DNA of 64,000 nucleotides, from the NCBI GenBank assembly GCA_017644005.1, contig JAEPMJ010000001.1, positions 496,001-560,000 of the forward strand, given 5' to 3'. The DNA comes from Rhizobiaceae bacterium (GTDB lineage Bacteria > Pseudomonadota > Alphaproteobacteria > Rhizobiales > Rhizobiaceae). The translations under genes and the position numbers were made by a program. Below the pieces are notes generated by a model. The model did not search any database. It had not been told where the DNA came from and saw nothing but the letters and a program-made list of their open reading frames with translations. Below, piece after piece: positions 8,799 to 17,645 of this stretch (positions within the stretch are counted from its first letter, which is position 1; each line of letters begins with the position of its first letter).

Positions 8799-8837
8799 TT
8801 GACCCAAGCGAAATTGCGGAGTGAAATTGACCCAAGC
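8799..8837 (+). repeat. Direct repeat TTGACCCAAGC across the lutA start
   Basis: TTGACCCAAGC occurs at 8799-8809 and again at 8827-8837, 28 bases apart. GAAATTG is also repeated between them. The second copy lies within the first codons of lutA. The arrangement could be paired regulator half-sites or a small local duplication. Confidence 0.5.
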
Positions 8838-9597
8838 AGCATCGCCACCGCCCCGCGTCGGACTTTTCGTTACATGTCTCGTTGATCTCTTCCGCCCCTC
8901 TGTCGGGTTTGCAGCCGTCAAGCTGATGGAGGATGCCGGTTGCGTTGTGGATGCACCGGCCGCGCAGACATGCTGCGGCCAGCCAGCCTACAATTCGGGT
9001 GACAGGGAAGACACCAGGGATATCGCCAAGTCGACGATCGAGGCCTTCGAGGATTTCGACTACGTAGTCGCTCCATCCGGTTCGTGCGCCGGCATGCTGA
9101 AGAAACACTACCCCGGCCTCTTCCACGGCGATGCAGTGTGGGAGCCGCGCGCGCAGGCGTTCAGCGAAAAGGTCCACGAGCTGATCAGCTTTCTGACCGA
9201 TGTTCTCGGCGTCACGCAAGTGCCGGCGACAGCGTCGGGCAAGGCTACCTATCATGATTCATGTTCGGGCCTGCGCGAGCTCGGCATTCACGGCCAGCCG
9301 CGCCAGCTCATTGCCAGCGTCAAGGGTCTCAAACTCGCGGAAATGGCGGATGCCGACGTGTGCTGCGGTTTCGGCGGTACCTTTTGCGTCAAATATGGCG
9401 AGATCTCCAATGCGATCGTGGAAAAGAAAGCCGCGAACATTGCCGCCTCCGGTGCCGACATGCTGCTTGCCGGCGATCTCGGCTGCCTCATGAACATGGC
9501 GGGCAAACTAAAGCGGCAGGGTTCCGGCATCGAAGTCCGGCATGTGGCGGAGGTCCTGGCCGGATTGACCGACCAGCCGCCGATCGGGGGGAAATGA
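8821..9597 (+). CDS. lutA: Lactate utilization protein LutA-like, CCG-domain (Fe-S) protein
   Basis: A 258-residue protein of the LutA/YkgE family with two CCG repeats: TCLVDLF with QTCCGQPAYNSG (near 45) and DSCSGLRELG with VCCGFGGTFCVKYGEIS (near 180). With LutB and LutC it oxidises L-lactate to pyruvate. The GTG at 8821 touches its GGA ribosome site, so a TTG at 8827, five bases after GGAG, may be the true start. Its stop overlaps a small ORF in ATGA. Confidence 0.9.
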   Translation: MKLTQAASPPPRVGLFVTCLVDLFRPSVGFAAVKLMEDAGCVVDAPAAQTCCGQPAYNSGDREDTRDIAKSTIEAFEDFDYVVAPSGSCAGMLKKHYPGLFHGDAVWEPRAQAFSEKVHELISFLTDVLGVTQVPATASGKATYHDSCSGLRELGIHGQPRQLIASVKGLKLAEMADADVCCGFGGTFCVKYGEISNAIVEKKAANIAASGADMLLAGDLGCLMNMAGKLKRQGSGIEVRHVAEVLAGLTDQPPIGGK

Positions 9598-9728
9598 TGG
9601 ACCAACGGCAACCCGACTCTTGCTCAGGCTTGCTGGGCAGACGGTCTCCATCCCTGGCGGAGGACGACGAGCCGAGGCGATGCCGGGTCGAAGCGTCGGT
9701 TGCCACGTTTTTCGAGGGGCTTGCCTAG
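9594..9728 (+). CDS. Possible 44-residue ORF between lutA and lutB
   Basis: An ATG at 9594 overlaps the lutA stop as ATGA and opens a 44-codon frame (MMDQRQPDSCSGLLGRRSPS at the start) that ends in TAG immediately before the lutB ATG. It is in the same frame as lutB, so suppression of that single stop would extend LutB by 45 residues. lutB has its own GAGGGG site, so this may be only a coupling leader. No family is recognised and it may not be a real gene. Confidence 0.3.
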   Translation: MMDQRQPDSCSGLLGRRSPSLAEDDEPRRCRVEASVATFFEGLA

Positions 9729-11165
9729 ATGCAGATCACTTCCCCGACCTTCAAGGCGAATGCACATGCGGCGCTGCACGACGCGCACCTTCAGCGCGCG
9801 CTGGGCAATGTACGATCCGGCTTCATCGGCAAGCGCGCCAAGGCGGCGAAGGCGTTGCCGGAGTTCGAGCAACTTCGCGACAACGCCAAGGCGATCAAGG
9901 ACCATGTCCTGGGGCATCTCGACATCTACCTGGAAGCCTATGAGAAGAAGGTTGAGGATGCCGGCGGCAAGGTGCACTGGGCCGAGAGCGCCGCCGAGGC
10001 GCGCGGTATCATTCTCGACATCTGTCGCATGAACAACGCGCGCACCGTGACCAAGGGCAAGTCCATGCTCACGGAGGAAATCGAGCTCAACGATTTCCTC
10101 GAGGCGTCGGGCATTCAGCCAGTCGAGACCGACCTTGGCGAATACATAATCCAGCTGCGCGGCGAACACCCGAGCCACATCATCGCGCCCGCCATTCACC
10201 TCAACAAGGACCAGGTGGAGCAAGACTTCCGGCGCGTCCACACCGAATTCCCGACGGACCGCGACCTGACAGAACCGCAGCAGCTTCTCTCGGAAGCCCG
10301 GCAGGTGCTGCGGCAGAAATATTTCGATGCCGATATCGGCATCACAGGCGCAAATTTCCTGATCGCCGAAACCGGCACCTCGATCATTGTAACCAATGAA
10401 GGCAACGGCGACCTGACGCAAACCTTGCCGCGTGTCCACATCGTGATCGCATCGATCGAAAAGGTGGTGCCGACACTCGATGATGCGGCCCAGATTCTGC
10501 GCCTTCTCGCACGCTCGGCAACCGGGCAGGACATGAGCGTCTATACGACGCTTTCCACCGGGCCAAAACGCGTCAGCGACCCGGACGGGCCGGACGAATA
10601 CCACGTTATCCTGCTCGACAACGGCCGTTCGGCGATGCTGGGTACAGAGTTTCAGGACGCGCTGCGCTGCATACGCTGCGGCGCCTGCATCAACCACTGC
10701 CCGGTCTACCACTCGGTCGGCGGCCATGCCTATGGCTGGGTTTATCCCGGGCCGATCGGTGCGGTGCTGACACCCTCGCTTATCGGCGTCGACAAGGCCG
10801 GACATCTGCCCAACGCCTCGACCTTCTGCGGCCGCTGCGAAGCGGTTTGCCCAATGCGCATTCCGCTGCCCAAGATGATGCGCCACTGGCGCGAGAAAGA
10901 GTTCGAGCGCGGACTCAACCCGGCGGTGGCGCGCTACGGTCTGAAATTCTGGCTCTGGTTTGCCAAACGGCCGCGCCTCTACCGGCTGACAACTTACCTG
11001 GCAATGCCGGTGATGGGCCTGTTCGGCGGACGCAAGCGGCGCTTCCGCTTCCTGCCCTTGGCAGGCGGCTGGGTTAGACATCGCGACCTTCCGGCGCCCG
11101 AGGGCCGGACATTCATGCAGCAATGGCGCGACCGCGACACCCTCAAGCAGGACGCGCACGCATGA
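9729..11165 (+). CDS. lutB: Lactate utilization iron-sulfur protein LutB
   Basis: A 478-residue protein of the LutB/LldF family: an N-terminal LUD-type domain (residues about 60-290), then two 4Fe-4S motifs, CIRCGACINHCPVYHS (near 313) and CGRCEAVCPMRIPLPK (near 363), and a basic C-terminal segment. It passes electrons from lactate oxidation. GAGGGG stands before the ATG. Its stop overlaps the lutC start in ATGA. Confidence 0.95.
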   Translation: MQITSPTFKANAHAALHDAHLQRALGNVRSGFIGKRAKAAKALPEFEQLRDNAKAIKDHVLGHLDIYLEAYEKKVEDAGGKVHWAESAAEARGIILDICRMNNARTVTKGKSMLTEEIELNDFLEASGIQPVETDLGEYIIQLRGEHPSHIIAPAIHLNKDQVEQDFRRVHTEFPTDRDLTEPQQLLSEARQVLRQKYFDADIGITGANFLIAETGTSIIVTNEGNGDLTQTLPRVHIVIASIEKVVPTLDDAAQILRLLARSATGQDMSVYTTLSTGPKRVSDPDGPDEYHVILLDNGRSAMLGTEFQDALRCIRCGACINHCPVYHSVGGHAYGWVYPGPIGAVLTPSLIGVDKAGHLPNASTFCGRCEAVCPMRIPLPKMMRHWREKEFERGLNPAVARYGLKFWLWFAKRPRLYRLTTYLAMPVMGLFGGRKRRFRFLPLAGGWVRHRDLPAPEGRTFMQQWRDRDTLKQDAHA

Positions 11166-11842
11166 ATAGCCGCGACGCAATCCTGGGCCGCATTCGCAAC
11201 GTCTTGAATGCAACCGACGCGGAGGACGATCCGCGCAGGATCGCGGCCACAGCGCGCATCGACTTTCCGCCGCGCGGCGTCATTCCCGCGCGCGGCCAGC
11301 TTGGGCTCGATGGCCGCATCAAGCTGTTCAAGAAGATGGCCGAAGCATCGGGCGCGACCGTCGAAAAGGTCACCTCGCCCGCCGACGTTCCAAAGCGGCT
11401 TGCGGCGTATCTGCGCAAGCACAATCTCGGCGCCAAGATCAGGATGGGCGGTGACAAGAGGCTGCGCTCCATGCCCTGGGCGGAGGAACGGACACTTCAG
11501 GTTTCGATCGGCCCGTCTGACGGCACGGACGAGGTGGCCGTCAGCCATGCATTCGCTGCCATCGCGGAATCGGGAACCCTCGCGCTGGTATCGGGCCGCG
11601 ACAATCCGACGACACTCAACCTTCTACCCGACCATCATATTGTCGTTGTCAATGCCGCCAATATCACCGGCGACATGGAAACAACGCTCGACATGCTGCG
11701 CGAGAATTTCGGCAAAGGCGTGATGCCGCGCACGGTCAACTTCATCACCGGGCCGTCACGTTCGGCCGATATCGAGCAGACGCTGCTGCTTGGCGCGCAT
11801 GGTCCGCGCGCGCTTCACATCGTCATCGTCGGCGGGAAGTGA
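11162..11842 (+). CDS. lutC: Lactate utilization protein LutC (LUD domain)
   Basis: A 226-residue LUD-domain protein, third subunit of the LutABC lactate oxidation system. Conserved features are the N-terminal SRDAILGRIRNVL, the AIAESGTLALVSG segment (near 135) and the C-terminal ITGPSRSADIEQTLLLGAHGPR (residues 198-219). The ATG at 11162 overlaps the lutB stop (ATGA), and its stop overlaps the next gene in GTGA. Confidence 0.94.
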   Translation: MNSRDAILGRIRNVLNATDAEDDPRRIAATARIDFPPRGVIPARGQLGLDGRIKLFKKMAEASGATVEKVTSPADVPKRLAAYLRKHNLGAKIRMGGDKRLRSMPWAEERTLQVSIGPSDGTDEVAVSHAFAAIAESGTLALVSGRDNPTTLNLLPDHHIVVVNAANITGDMETTLDMLRENFGKGVMPRTVNFITGPSRSADIEQTLLLGAHGPRALHIVIVGGK

Positions 11843-12585
11843 CCGGAGTTCATTTCCAGGAAGCGAGCGGCCCGGCCGGGCTTCGTATTTTCGCGGTCGG
11901 CGATATCCACGGGCGGCTCGACCTGCTTGAAGCGATGGCAGACCGGATCGCCGTGGATATGGCAGACAGTCCGCCGGATGACTGGCGCATCGTCTTCCTC
12001 GGCGACTATGGCGACCGGGGACCCGATACACGCGGCGTAATCGAACTTCTGGCCACGCGATGCGCGGTGGAACCGCGCTTGATCGCCCTGCGCGGCAATC
12101 ACGACCAGGGCCTCGTCGATTTCATCTCCGGCGGCGAGAATGCAAGGCTGTTCGTCAACCATGGCGGAGCCGAGACGGCGGCTTCATACGATGTTGCCGC
12201 CGCGTTCGATACGCAAGCCGGACAAGCGGCCACCCGCGACGCGCTGGCGGCAGCGGTTCCTCCGCGTCACCTGTCGTTTCTTTCCGGACTGCCCTATTCG
12301 GCGCACTTCGGCGATTTCTACTTCTGCCATGCCGGGATTCGCCCCGGCATCGCGTTGGAGGACCAGCAGCCCGACGATCTGATCTGGATACGCGAGCCGT
12401 TTCTCAGCAACCCCGCACTGCACCCGAAGGTGATCGTGCATGGTCATACGCCGGTTGCTGAACCGGAAATCATGCCCAACCGCGTTGGCGTGGATACCGG
12501 CGCCTATCGCAGCGGCGTGCTCTCAGCGTTGGTGATAGAAGGCAGGCAAAAGGGGATACTGAGCGTCAGTGATCGCCCAGGCTGA
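11839..12585 (+). CDS. PPP-family metallophosphoesterase (serine/threonine phosphatase-like)
   Basis: A 248-residue calcineurin-like phosphoesterase. The metal-binding motifs appear in order: VGDIHGRLD (near 20), LGDYGDRGPDT (near 54; most relatives have GDYVDRG) and LRGNHDQ (near 82), with HGHTPV near 201. Relatives are protein phosphatases or Ap4A hydrolases; the substrate cannot be told. The GTG start overlaps the lutC stop in GTGA, so it is translated with the lactate operon, an unusual companion for it. Confidence 0.9.
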   Translation: MTGVHFQEASGPAGLRIFAVGDIHGRLDLLEAMADRIAVDMADSPPDDWRIVFLGDYGDRGPDTRGVIELLATRCAVEPRLIALRGNHDQGLVDFISGGENARLFVNHGGAETAASYDVAAAFDTQAGQAATRDALAAAVPPRHLSFLSGLPYSAHFGDFYFCHAGIRPGIALEDQQPDDLIWIREPFLSNPALHPKVIVHGHTPVAEPEIMPNRVGVDTGAYRSGVLSALVIEGRQKGILSVSDRPG

Positions 12586-12697
12586 TGCCATAGCCGTCAG
12601 CCTGGGGACGGTCGGCCGCCGCTTTCGTCGAATAGAAGCCGATTGCCGACATCGAGACAGCCGCAAGCAACAGCAAAGACAACACGGCGGTTCTCAT
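12566..12697 (-). CDS. Small exported or membrane-anchored protein, 43 residues
   Basis: A short frame on the minus strand beginning MRTAVLSLLLLAAVSMSAIG, with a hydrophobic stretch at residues 5-22 and a polar tail rich in Asp and Gly (43 residues in all). A GGGGG ribosome site stands ten bases before this ATG; a second ATG three codons earlier (12706) is too close to it. It converges with the phosphatase gene and overlaps its last 20 bases. No family is recognised. The signal-like N-terminus and ribosome site make it a plausible small gene. Confidence 0.5.
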   Translation of the reverse strand: MRTAVLSLLLLAAVSMSAIGFYSTKAAADRPQADGYGISLGDH

Positions 12698-12937
12698 ACT
12701 GACCATTCCCCCAATAACCCTCTACTTGATTGTGGACCGGTCATGGTTACCAATCCGTTCTCACATGGCATCGAATGCGAGGCAATCGCCTAGGCCGGTG
12801 AAATGACAGACGCCAGTGACATTTGAATGTCGTAGTTAATCTGCCCGGCCAACGTGCCAAAAATGCAACGATCGGCATTCCGGCGCCTGTCCGCGCGACA
12901 CCACCGGGCATGCCGCAGATCCAGCAAGGACGCCGAA

Positions 12938-13591
12938 ATGCCGCTGCAGAACCGGGTCGACCCCTTTGGCGAGATTCACTCCACTGCCGCGCGCGGGCTT
13001 TTCACCGGCAATCGCGGCATCATCCACGATGCGGCAACGAAGACGCTGCGCAAACGGCGCTGGACATCGAAAGCCTGGATCATCTGCGACCTCGTTCACC
13101 CACGCGGCACGGCACGCGAAGTGTTCGGCCGGAACGCACCGTCAGGCGGCGCCGGCTGGACAGAGCTTTTCTTCCTCGACGAAGTGACCGCGCTCGCCGC
13201 GGGCCACCGGCCCTGCTTCTACTGCCGGCGCGAGGCGGCGAGACGTTACGCGGCAGCCATGGCGCACGCATTCAGCGTCAGCCCTGCGAAAGCCACCGAG
13301 ATCGACGCGCGGCTGCATGGCGAGCGGCTGGCGGCGGGTGCAAAACCGCGTCCGATCAGCGAAAGCGAGGCGGGCAACCTGCCGGACGGTGCGATGGTTG
13401 CAATCGGCCCCAGGCCATTCGCCACAAGAGGCGGCAGGCTATTACCCTGGAGCTTCGATGGCTATGGCGCCCCGCTATCGCATAGCCGCGGCCTGCCGGC
13501 GCCTGCATTTCTGATCACCCCGCCCGCAACGGTTGCAGCGCTCAAAGCCGGATATCGACCGGTCTGGCACCCAAGCGCCAGCCCGCGCTAA
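12938..13591 (+). CDS. Conserved hypothetical protein with a Cys-x2-Cys motif
   Basis: A 217-residue soluble protein that I do not recognise as a named family. It contains LFTGNRGIIHDAATKTLRKR (residues 21-40), an ICDLVHPRG segment and, near residue 94, HRPCFYCRREAARRYAAA, whose CxxC could bind metal. AAGGA stands seven bases before the ATG at 12938; an earlier in-frame ATG at 12854 lacks a site. Codon use matches neighbouring genes, so it is likely real. Its stop overlaps that of the convergent lipoprotein gene. Confidence 0.75.
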   Translation: MPLQNRVDPFGEIHSTAARGLFTGNRGIIHDAATKTLRKRRWTSKAWIICDLVHPRGTAREVFGRNAPSGGAGWTELFFLDEVTALAAGHRPCFYCRREAARRYAAAMAHAFSVSPAKATEIDARLHGERLAAGAKPRPISESEAGNLPDGAMVAIGPRPFATRGGRLLPWSFDGYGAPLSHSRGLPAPAFLITPPATVAALKAGYRPVWHPSASPR

Positions 13592-14148
13592 GCGGCCCCT
13601 TGCCCGACCTTGCGGCTGTAGAAGGCCAGCACGGCGGCAAAATAGGCGGCCGGAACCGCAACGACGAGGTCATCGCGCCGCCCGACGACCTTCACCGTGA
13701 GCCCTTCAGCGGCGTAGATGTCGATATCCTCGCGCGACAGGTCGACCGCCACAGTCTCGACCGTGGTGCAGCCGTAGCCGCAATCCGTACGCTCGCGGTC
13801 GAGCACCTTCGACTTCAGCTTCCGTCCCTTGGAATAGACGTCGCCGAGATAAACCCGCTTCGGAAACAGCCCGGCGATTTCGAGCGTGAAACGTGTCTTG
13901 CCGCCATCGATCCGTGCATGGACGGCATAAAAAGACAGGCGCGGCACAACGCCGTGCGGAACGATCGGCCCGTATACTCTCGTCCAGCCGGTGTGCGGGT
14001 CCGGGACAAGCTTGGTTTGCGCCAAAACCAGATTGTAATTTGCCGCTCCGTGGCCCGACACCCGGCCCGGTTTGTCAGCACCGGGCTGCAAGACGCAGCC
14101 CGTGAGAAACACGAGCGCGACAATCGCTAGTGCCGAACGCAAAAACAT
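13588..14148 (-). CDS. Predicted lipoprotein
   Basis: A 186-residue protein with a lipoprotein signal (MFLRSALAIVALVFLTGC; lipobox LTGC, Cys18) and a mature part with a YNLVLAQTKLVPDPHTGWTR segment and a paired-cysteine DCGYGC motif near 120. It would be anchored to the inner or outer membrane. AAGGA precedes the ATG at 14148 by eight bases; an upstream reading from 14199 would spoil the signal. The function is unknown. Confidence 0.75.
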   Translation of the reverse strand: MFLRSALAIVALVFLTGCVLQPGADKPGRVSGHGAANYNLVLAQTKLVPDPHTGWTRVYGPIVPHGVVPRLSFYAVHARIDGGKTRFTLEIAGLFPKRVYLGDVYSKGRKLKSKVLDRERTDCGYGCTTVETVAVDLSREDIDIYAAEGLTVKVVGRRDDLVVAVPAAYFAAVLAFYSRKVGQGAA

Positions 14149-14364
14149 CGACTTGATCCTTGGAACCCCGGCTACGCCAACAACGCCGCCCAAAACCACC
14201 GCAAATTAGAATAGATCAAGAACAAATAGTAAACATAAGTACATAATGTTGCAAGTTCTTCTTCCCTTTCACGCGGAATGCGCGGAAATCGCTTGCAAAT
14301 TTCGGTCAGGTTCGGCCGCGACTCCGCTTGACCAATTGCGGTGCTCCATCGCATCTCTGCGGCC

Positions 14365-15105
14365 ATGCGCGCGAACTATAAACTTCAGCGACTTTTCGTG
14401 AGCGACGACCTTGCCGCCGGAAGGCGGTTCGAGCTCGACCGGCAGCAGAGCCATTACCTCGCCAACGTGCTGCGCATGCGCGAGGGCGCCCAACTGCTCG
14501 TCTTCAACGGCCGAGACGGCGAATGGCTGGCGCGGATTTCAGGCGCTCCGTCAAAAAAGGCCGTGTCGCTCGAACTGATGGAGCAAGCGCGCCCGCAACC
14601 TGAGCCACCCGATCTCTTGTTCGCATTCGCACCCATCAAGGCAGGACGGCTCGACTATCTGGTGCAGAAGGCCGTGGAAATGGGCGCAGGCACGCTGCAA
14701 CCCGTCATCACCCAGCATACGCAACTATCCAAGGTCGGCACTGCGCGCCTGCAGGCCAATGTGCTGGAAGCCGCCGAACAATGCGGCGTTCTTTCGGTTC
14801 CGCAGGTTCACGAGGCCGTTTCGTTCGAAACGCTGATCGCAGGCTGGGACGCCGGACGCAGGCTGATCTTCTGCGACGAAGCTTCCGATACGCACAATCC
14901 GCGACCCATTCTGGACAAGATCGCCGAGACGAAACTCGGGCTGTTGGTGGGACCGGAAGGCGGCTTCTCAGAACACGAGCGCACCCAGCTGCGGGCCCTG
15001 CCCTTCGTGACGCCCATACCGCTCGGACCGCGCATCCTGCGTGCGGACACGGCCGCAGTGGCGGCGCTGGCGGTGATTCAGGCCTCAATCGGCGACTGGC
15101 ACTGA
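14365..15105 (+). CDS. rsmE: 16S rRNA (uracil-1498-N3)-methyltransferase RsmE
   Basis: A 246-residue SPOUT-class methyltransferase that modifies U1498 of 16S rRNA using S-adenosylmethionine. The N-terminal PUA-like part carries [18 protein letters not shown]; the knotted C-terminal part has [28 protein letters not shown] (near 202) and [17 protein letters not shown] (near 220). The start [11 protein letters not shown] at 14365 is the usual one for this family. Confidence 0.95.
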   Translation: MRANYKLQRLFVSDDLAAGRRFELDRQQSHYLANVLRMREGAQLLVFNGRDGEWLARISGAPSKKAVSLELMEQARPQPEPPDLLFAFAPIKAGRLDYLVQKAVEMGAGTLQPVITQHTQLSKVGTARLQANVLEAAEQCGVLSVPQVHEAVSFETLIAGWDAGRRLIFCDEASDTHNPRPILDKIAETKLGLLVGPEGGFSEHERTQLRALPFVTPIPLGPRILRADTAAVAALAVIQASIGDWH

Positions 15106-15300
15106 TCAGCAAAGCGTTACGCACAGTCAGGATTTTTCACTTGATAGGCCGTGCCGTTTGCCGCAATCAGGCGCTCGCATGGAAGGGTCAGGGTTTCATC
15201 AAGTTACCGGACCGTTCTATCTGTTTGTTTCTGCGCAAATTCCGGGCGCAAATCGAGCATCCACCTTGCTGGAATTGCTCTGGTTCTGAAGGACAACGGC

Positions 15301-16674
15301 ATGGCCCGCGACACTACCGACAGCCGCCCTATCGGCGGGCATGACGATCTCGTCGGTTATCTGGCGGCCGGCTGCAAGCCGCGCGACGAATGGCGGATCG
15401 GAACCGAGCACGAAAAATTCCCTTTCTACACGGACGGCAATGCGCCGGTGCCTTATGAGGGCCCTCGGGGCATCAAGGCCGTGCTTGAAGGCATGCAGCG
15501 CACGCTGGGCTGGGACCCGATCATGGATGACGGGCGGATCATCGGGCTCGGCGGGCCGACCGGACAGGGCGCGATCAGCCTGGAACCCGGCGGGCAGTTC
15601 GAGCTTTCGGGCGCGCCGCTCGAAACCATCCATCAGACCTGCCGCGAGGGAAACGCGCACCTGGCACAGCTGCGTGAGATCGCACAGCCGCTCGGCATCG
15701 GCTTCCTTGGCCTCGGCGGCAGCCCGAAATGGACGCTCGCTGAAACGCCGCGCATGCCGAAATCGCGCTACGACATCATGCGCGCCTACATGCCCAAGGT
15801 CGGCAGCCACGGGCTCGACATGATGCATCGCACCTCCACGATCCAAGTCAATCTCGACTTCTCCTCCGAAGCCGACATGCGGCGCAAGATGCAGATCGGG
15901 CTCAAGCTGCAGCCGCTGGCGACCGCGCTGTTTGCAAACTCGCCCTTCACTGACGGCCGACCCAACGGCCTGCAGAGCTGGCGCGGCGAAATCTGGCGCG
16001 ACACTGATAATCAGCGTTCGGGCATCCATGAAATCTTCCTCTCGCCGGATTTCGGTTTCGCCGACTATGTCGAGTGGGCGCTCGATGTTCCGATGTATTT
16101 TCTGATTCGCGACGGCCGCTACCACGACTGTACGCACATCACCTTCCGCCAGTTCATGGATGGCGCGCTCGGCAATTCTGTGCCTGACCCCGAACCGACC
16201 ATGGGCGACTGGACCAACCATCTGTCCACCCTCTTCCCGGATGTGCGGCTGAAGCGCTTTCTGGAAATGCGCGGCGCCGATGGCGGGCCGTGGCGGCGCA
16301 TCTGCGCCCTGCCGGCATTCTGGGTCGGGCTGCTCTATGACGAAGATGCACTCGACGCCAGCGAAACACTTGTCGCGGACTGGACTTTTGCCGACGTTCA
16401 GGCGATGCGCGATGCGGTGCCGGTGGAAGCGCTGGATGCCAGGGTAGGCGGGGGTAATCTGCGCGACCTCGCCCGCGACGTGCTGGCAATCTCGCGTCAG
16501 GGTCTGAAAAACCGCAAACGGCTTAACGGCGATGGCTTCGACGAGACCGACTTTCTGGCGCCTCTTGAGGAAGTCGTGGCGCGCGGCACAACCAGCGCCC
16601 AGGAGATGCTCAAATCCTACCGCTCGCGCTGGGATCACTCGATCGAGCCCGTTTTCATGGAATACGCCTACTGA
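15301..16674 (+). CDS. gshA: Glutamate-cysteine ligase (plant/alphaproteobacterial type)
   Basis: A 457-residue enzyme joining glutamate and cysteine, the first step of glutathione synthesis. The IGTEHEKFPFY segment (near 32), GLGGPTGQGAISLEPGGQFELSG split across residues 82-104 and MHRTSTIQVNLDF (near 176) mark the class found in plants and alphaproteobacteria. The ATG at 15301 has AAGGAC nine bases before it. It is followed after 86 bases by an APH-like kinase on the same strand. Confidence 0.95.
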   Translation: MARDTTDSRPIGGHDDLVGYLAAGCKPRDEWRIGTEHEKFPFYTDGNAPVPYEGPRGIKAVLEGMQRTLGWDPIMDDGRIIGLGGPTGQGAISLEPGGQFELSGAPLETIHQTCREGNAHLAQLREIAQPLGIGFLGLGGSPKWTLAETPRMPKSRYDIMRAYMPKVGSHGLDMMHRTSTIQVNLDFSSEADMRRKMQIGLKLQPLATALFANSPFTDGRPNGLQSWRGEIWRDTDNQRSGIHEIFLSPDFGFADYVEWALDVPMYFLIRDGRYHDCTHITFRQFMDGALGNSVPDPEPTMGDWTNHLSTLFPDVRLKRFLEMRGADGGPWRRICALPAFWVGLLYDEDALDASETLVADWTFADVQAMRDAVPVEALDARVGGGNLRDLARDVLAISRQGLKNRKRLNGDGFDETDFLAPLEEVVARGTTSAQEMLKSYRSRWDHSIEPVFMEYAY

Positions 16675-16760
16675 CTATTGCGCCTGCGCCCACGGCTTCT
16701 CCTGACGGTGACAAAGGAAGCTCGCGCAGCGACTGAAACCGTTGCAGGGATCACCCGGAC

Positions 16761-17549
16761 ATGTCGGCCAAAATTCCTACTACGCCCTCGCTTGCACGCC
16801 TTGTGCAGCATGCAACATGGAACGAGCAGACCGACGGCCAATCCGGCGGAAGCGTCTTCCGGCTGGATTACGCGCATGAGCGTTCATTGTTCATCAAATA
16901 CGGCGCAGCCGCCCTCGCCGATGCGATCGCCGACGAGCACATAAGGCTGAACTGGTTGCAGGGCCACGCTTCCGTCCCCGACATCGTTCACTTCGAACAC
17001 AGCGACGGGCAGGCGTGGCTGGTAACGGGTGCGGTGCCCGGGGTTCCCTGCCATACGGCACTGCTGGAGAACGCCGATGCCCGCCACACTGTCGTGGAAT
17101 CGGTGGCTCGAACGTTGCGTTCCCTGCACACCACCGATGTGGCGTCCTGTCCATTCGATGCATCGGTCGATCACCGGCTGTTGCTTGCGCGGTCCAACAT
17201 CGACCGCGGCGCCGTAGACCCCGACGACTTCGACGACGAACGCGCGGGGTGGACAGTGGAGCAGGTTTGGCAGCGGCTGCTTGAACTTCGGCCGCAAAGC
17301 TCGGAGGCGGTCGTTGCCCACGGCGATTACTCGCTGGACAACGTTTTCGTTTCGGGGCTGGAAGTCAGCGGACTGATAGACGTTGGGGGAACCGCGCGCG
17401 CCGATCGATATCAGGATCTGGCGCTGATGTGGCGCGACCTCGGCGAGTTTGGAGCCGACCTGCAAGACCGCTTTCTGGAAGCTTACGGCCTGACGGAGAT
17501 CGACAGCTCCAGGCTGGAATTCTACCTTTGCCTCGATGAACTTTTCTGA
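16761..17549 (+). CDS. APH(3')-like aminoglycoside phosphotransferase family kinase
   Basis: A 262-residue kinase of the aminoglycoside 3'-phosphotransferase family. The catalytic loop VVAHGDYSLDN (near 187), the metal-binding IDVGGTARADRYQDLALMWRD (near 206) and the C-terminal FYLCLDELF match the APH(3') plan; typical resistance enzymes have HGDACLPN and IDLGR instead. The chromosomal setting beside gshA and host-like codon use suggest a resident gene. Whether it modifies an aminoglycoside or another alcohol is open. Confidence 0.82.
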   Translation: MSAKIPTTPSLARLVQHATWNEQTDGQSGGSVFRLDYAHERSLFIKYGAAALADAIADEHIRLNWLQGHASVPDIVHFEHSDGQAWLVTGAVPGVPCHTALLENADARHTVVESVARTLRSLHTTDVASCPFDASVDHRLLLARSNIDRGAVDPDDFDDERAGWTVEQVWQRLLELRPQSSEAVVAHGDYSLDNVFVSGLEVSGLIDVGGTARADRYQDLALMWRDLGEFGADLQDRFLEAYGLTEIDSSRLEFYLCLDELF

Positions 17550-17645
17550 TCGCCCGCTCCAGCTCACAGCGTAGACTTGGAAGGTCCGGTGTTTGCCCGA
17601 CAACCGGTTTGGTTTACGCTGCCGAAAACCAGCAAGGAGGCCGTC

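Noticed and set aside
9624-11213. A 529-codon open frame antisense to lutB
   Set aside because: LutB has two clear 4Fe-4S motifs; the antisense frame shows no domain.
12569-12793. A 74-codon plus-strand frame after the phosphatase gene
   Set aside because: Its codon use is poor and it covers the better-supported small minus-strand frame; no motif is present.
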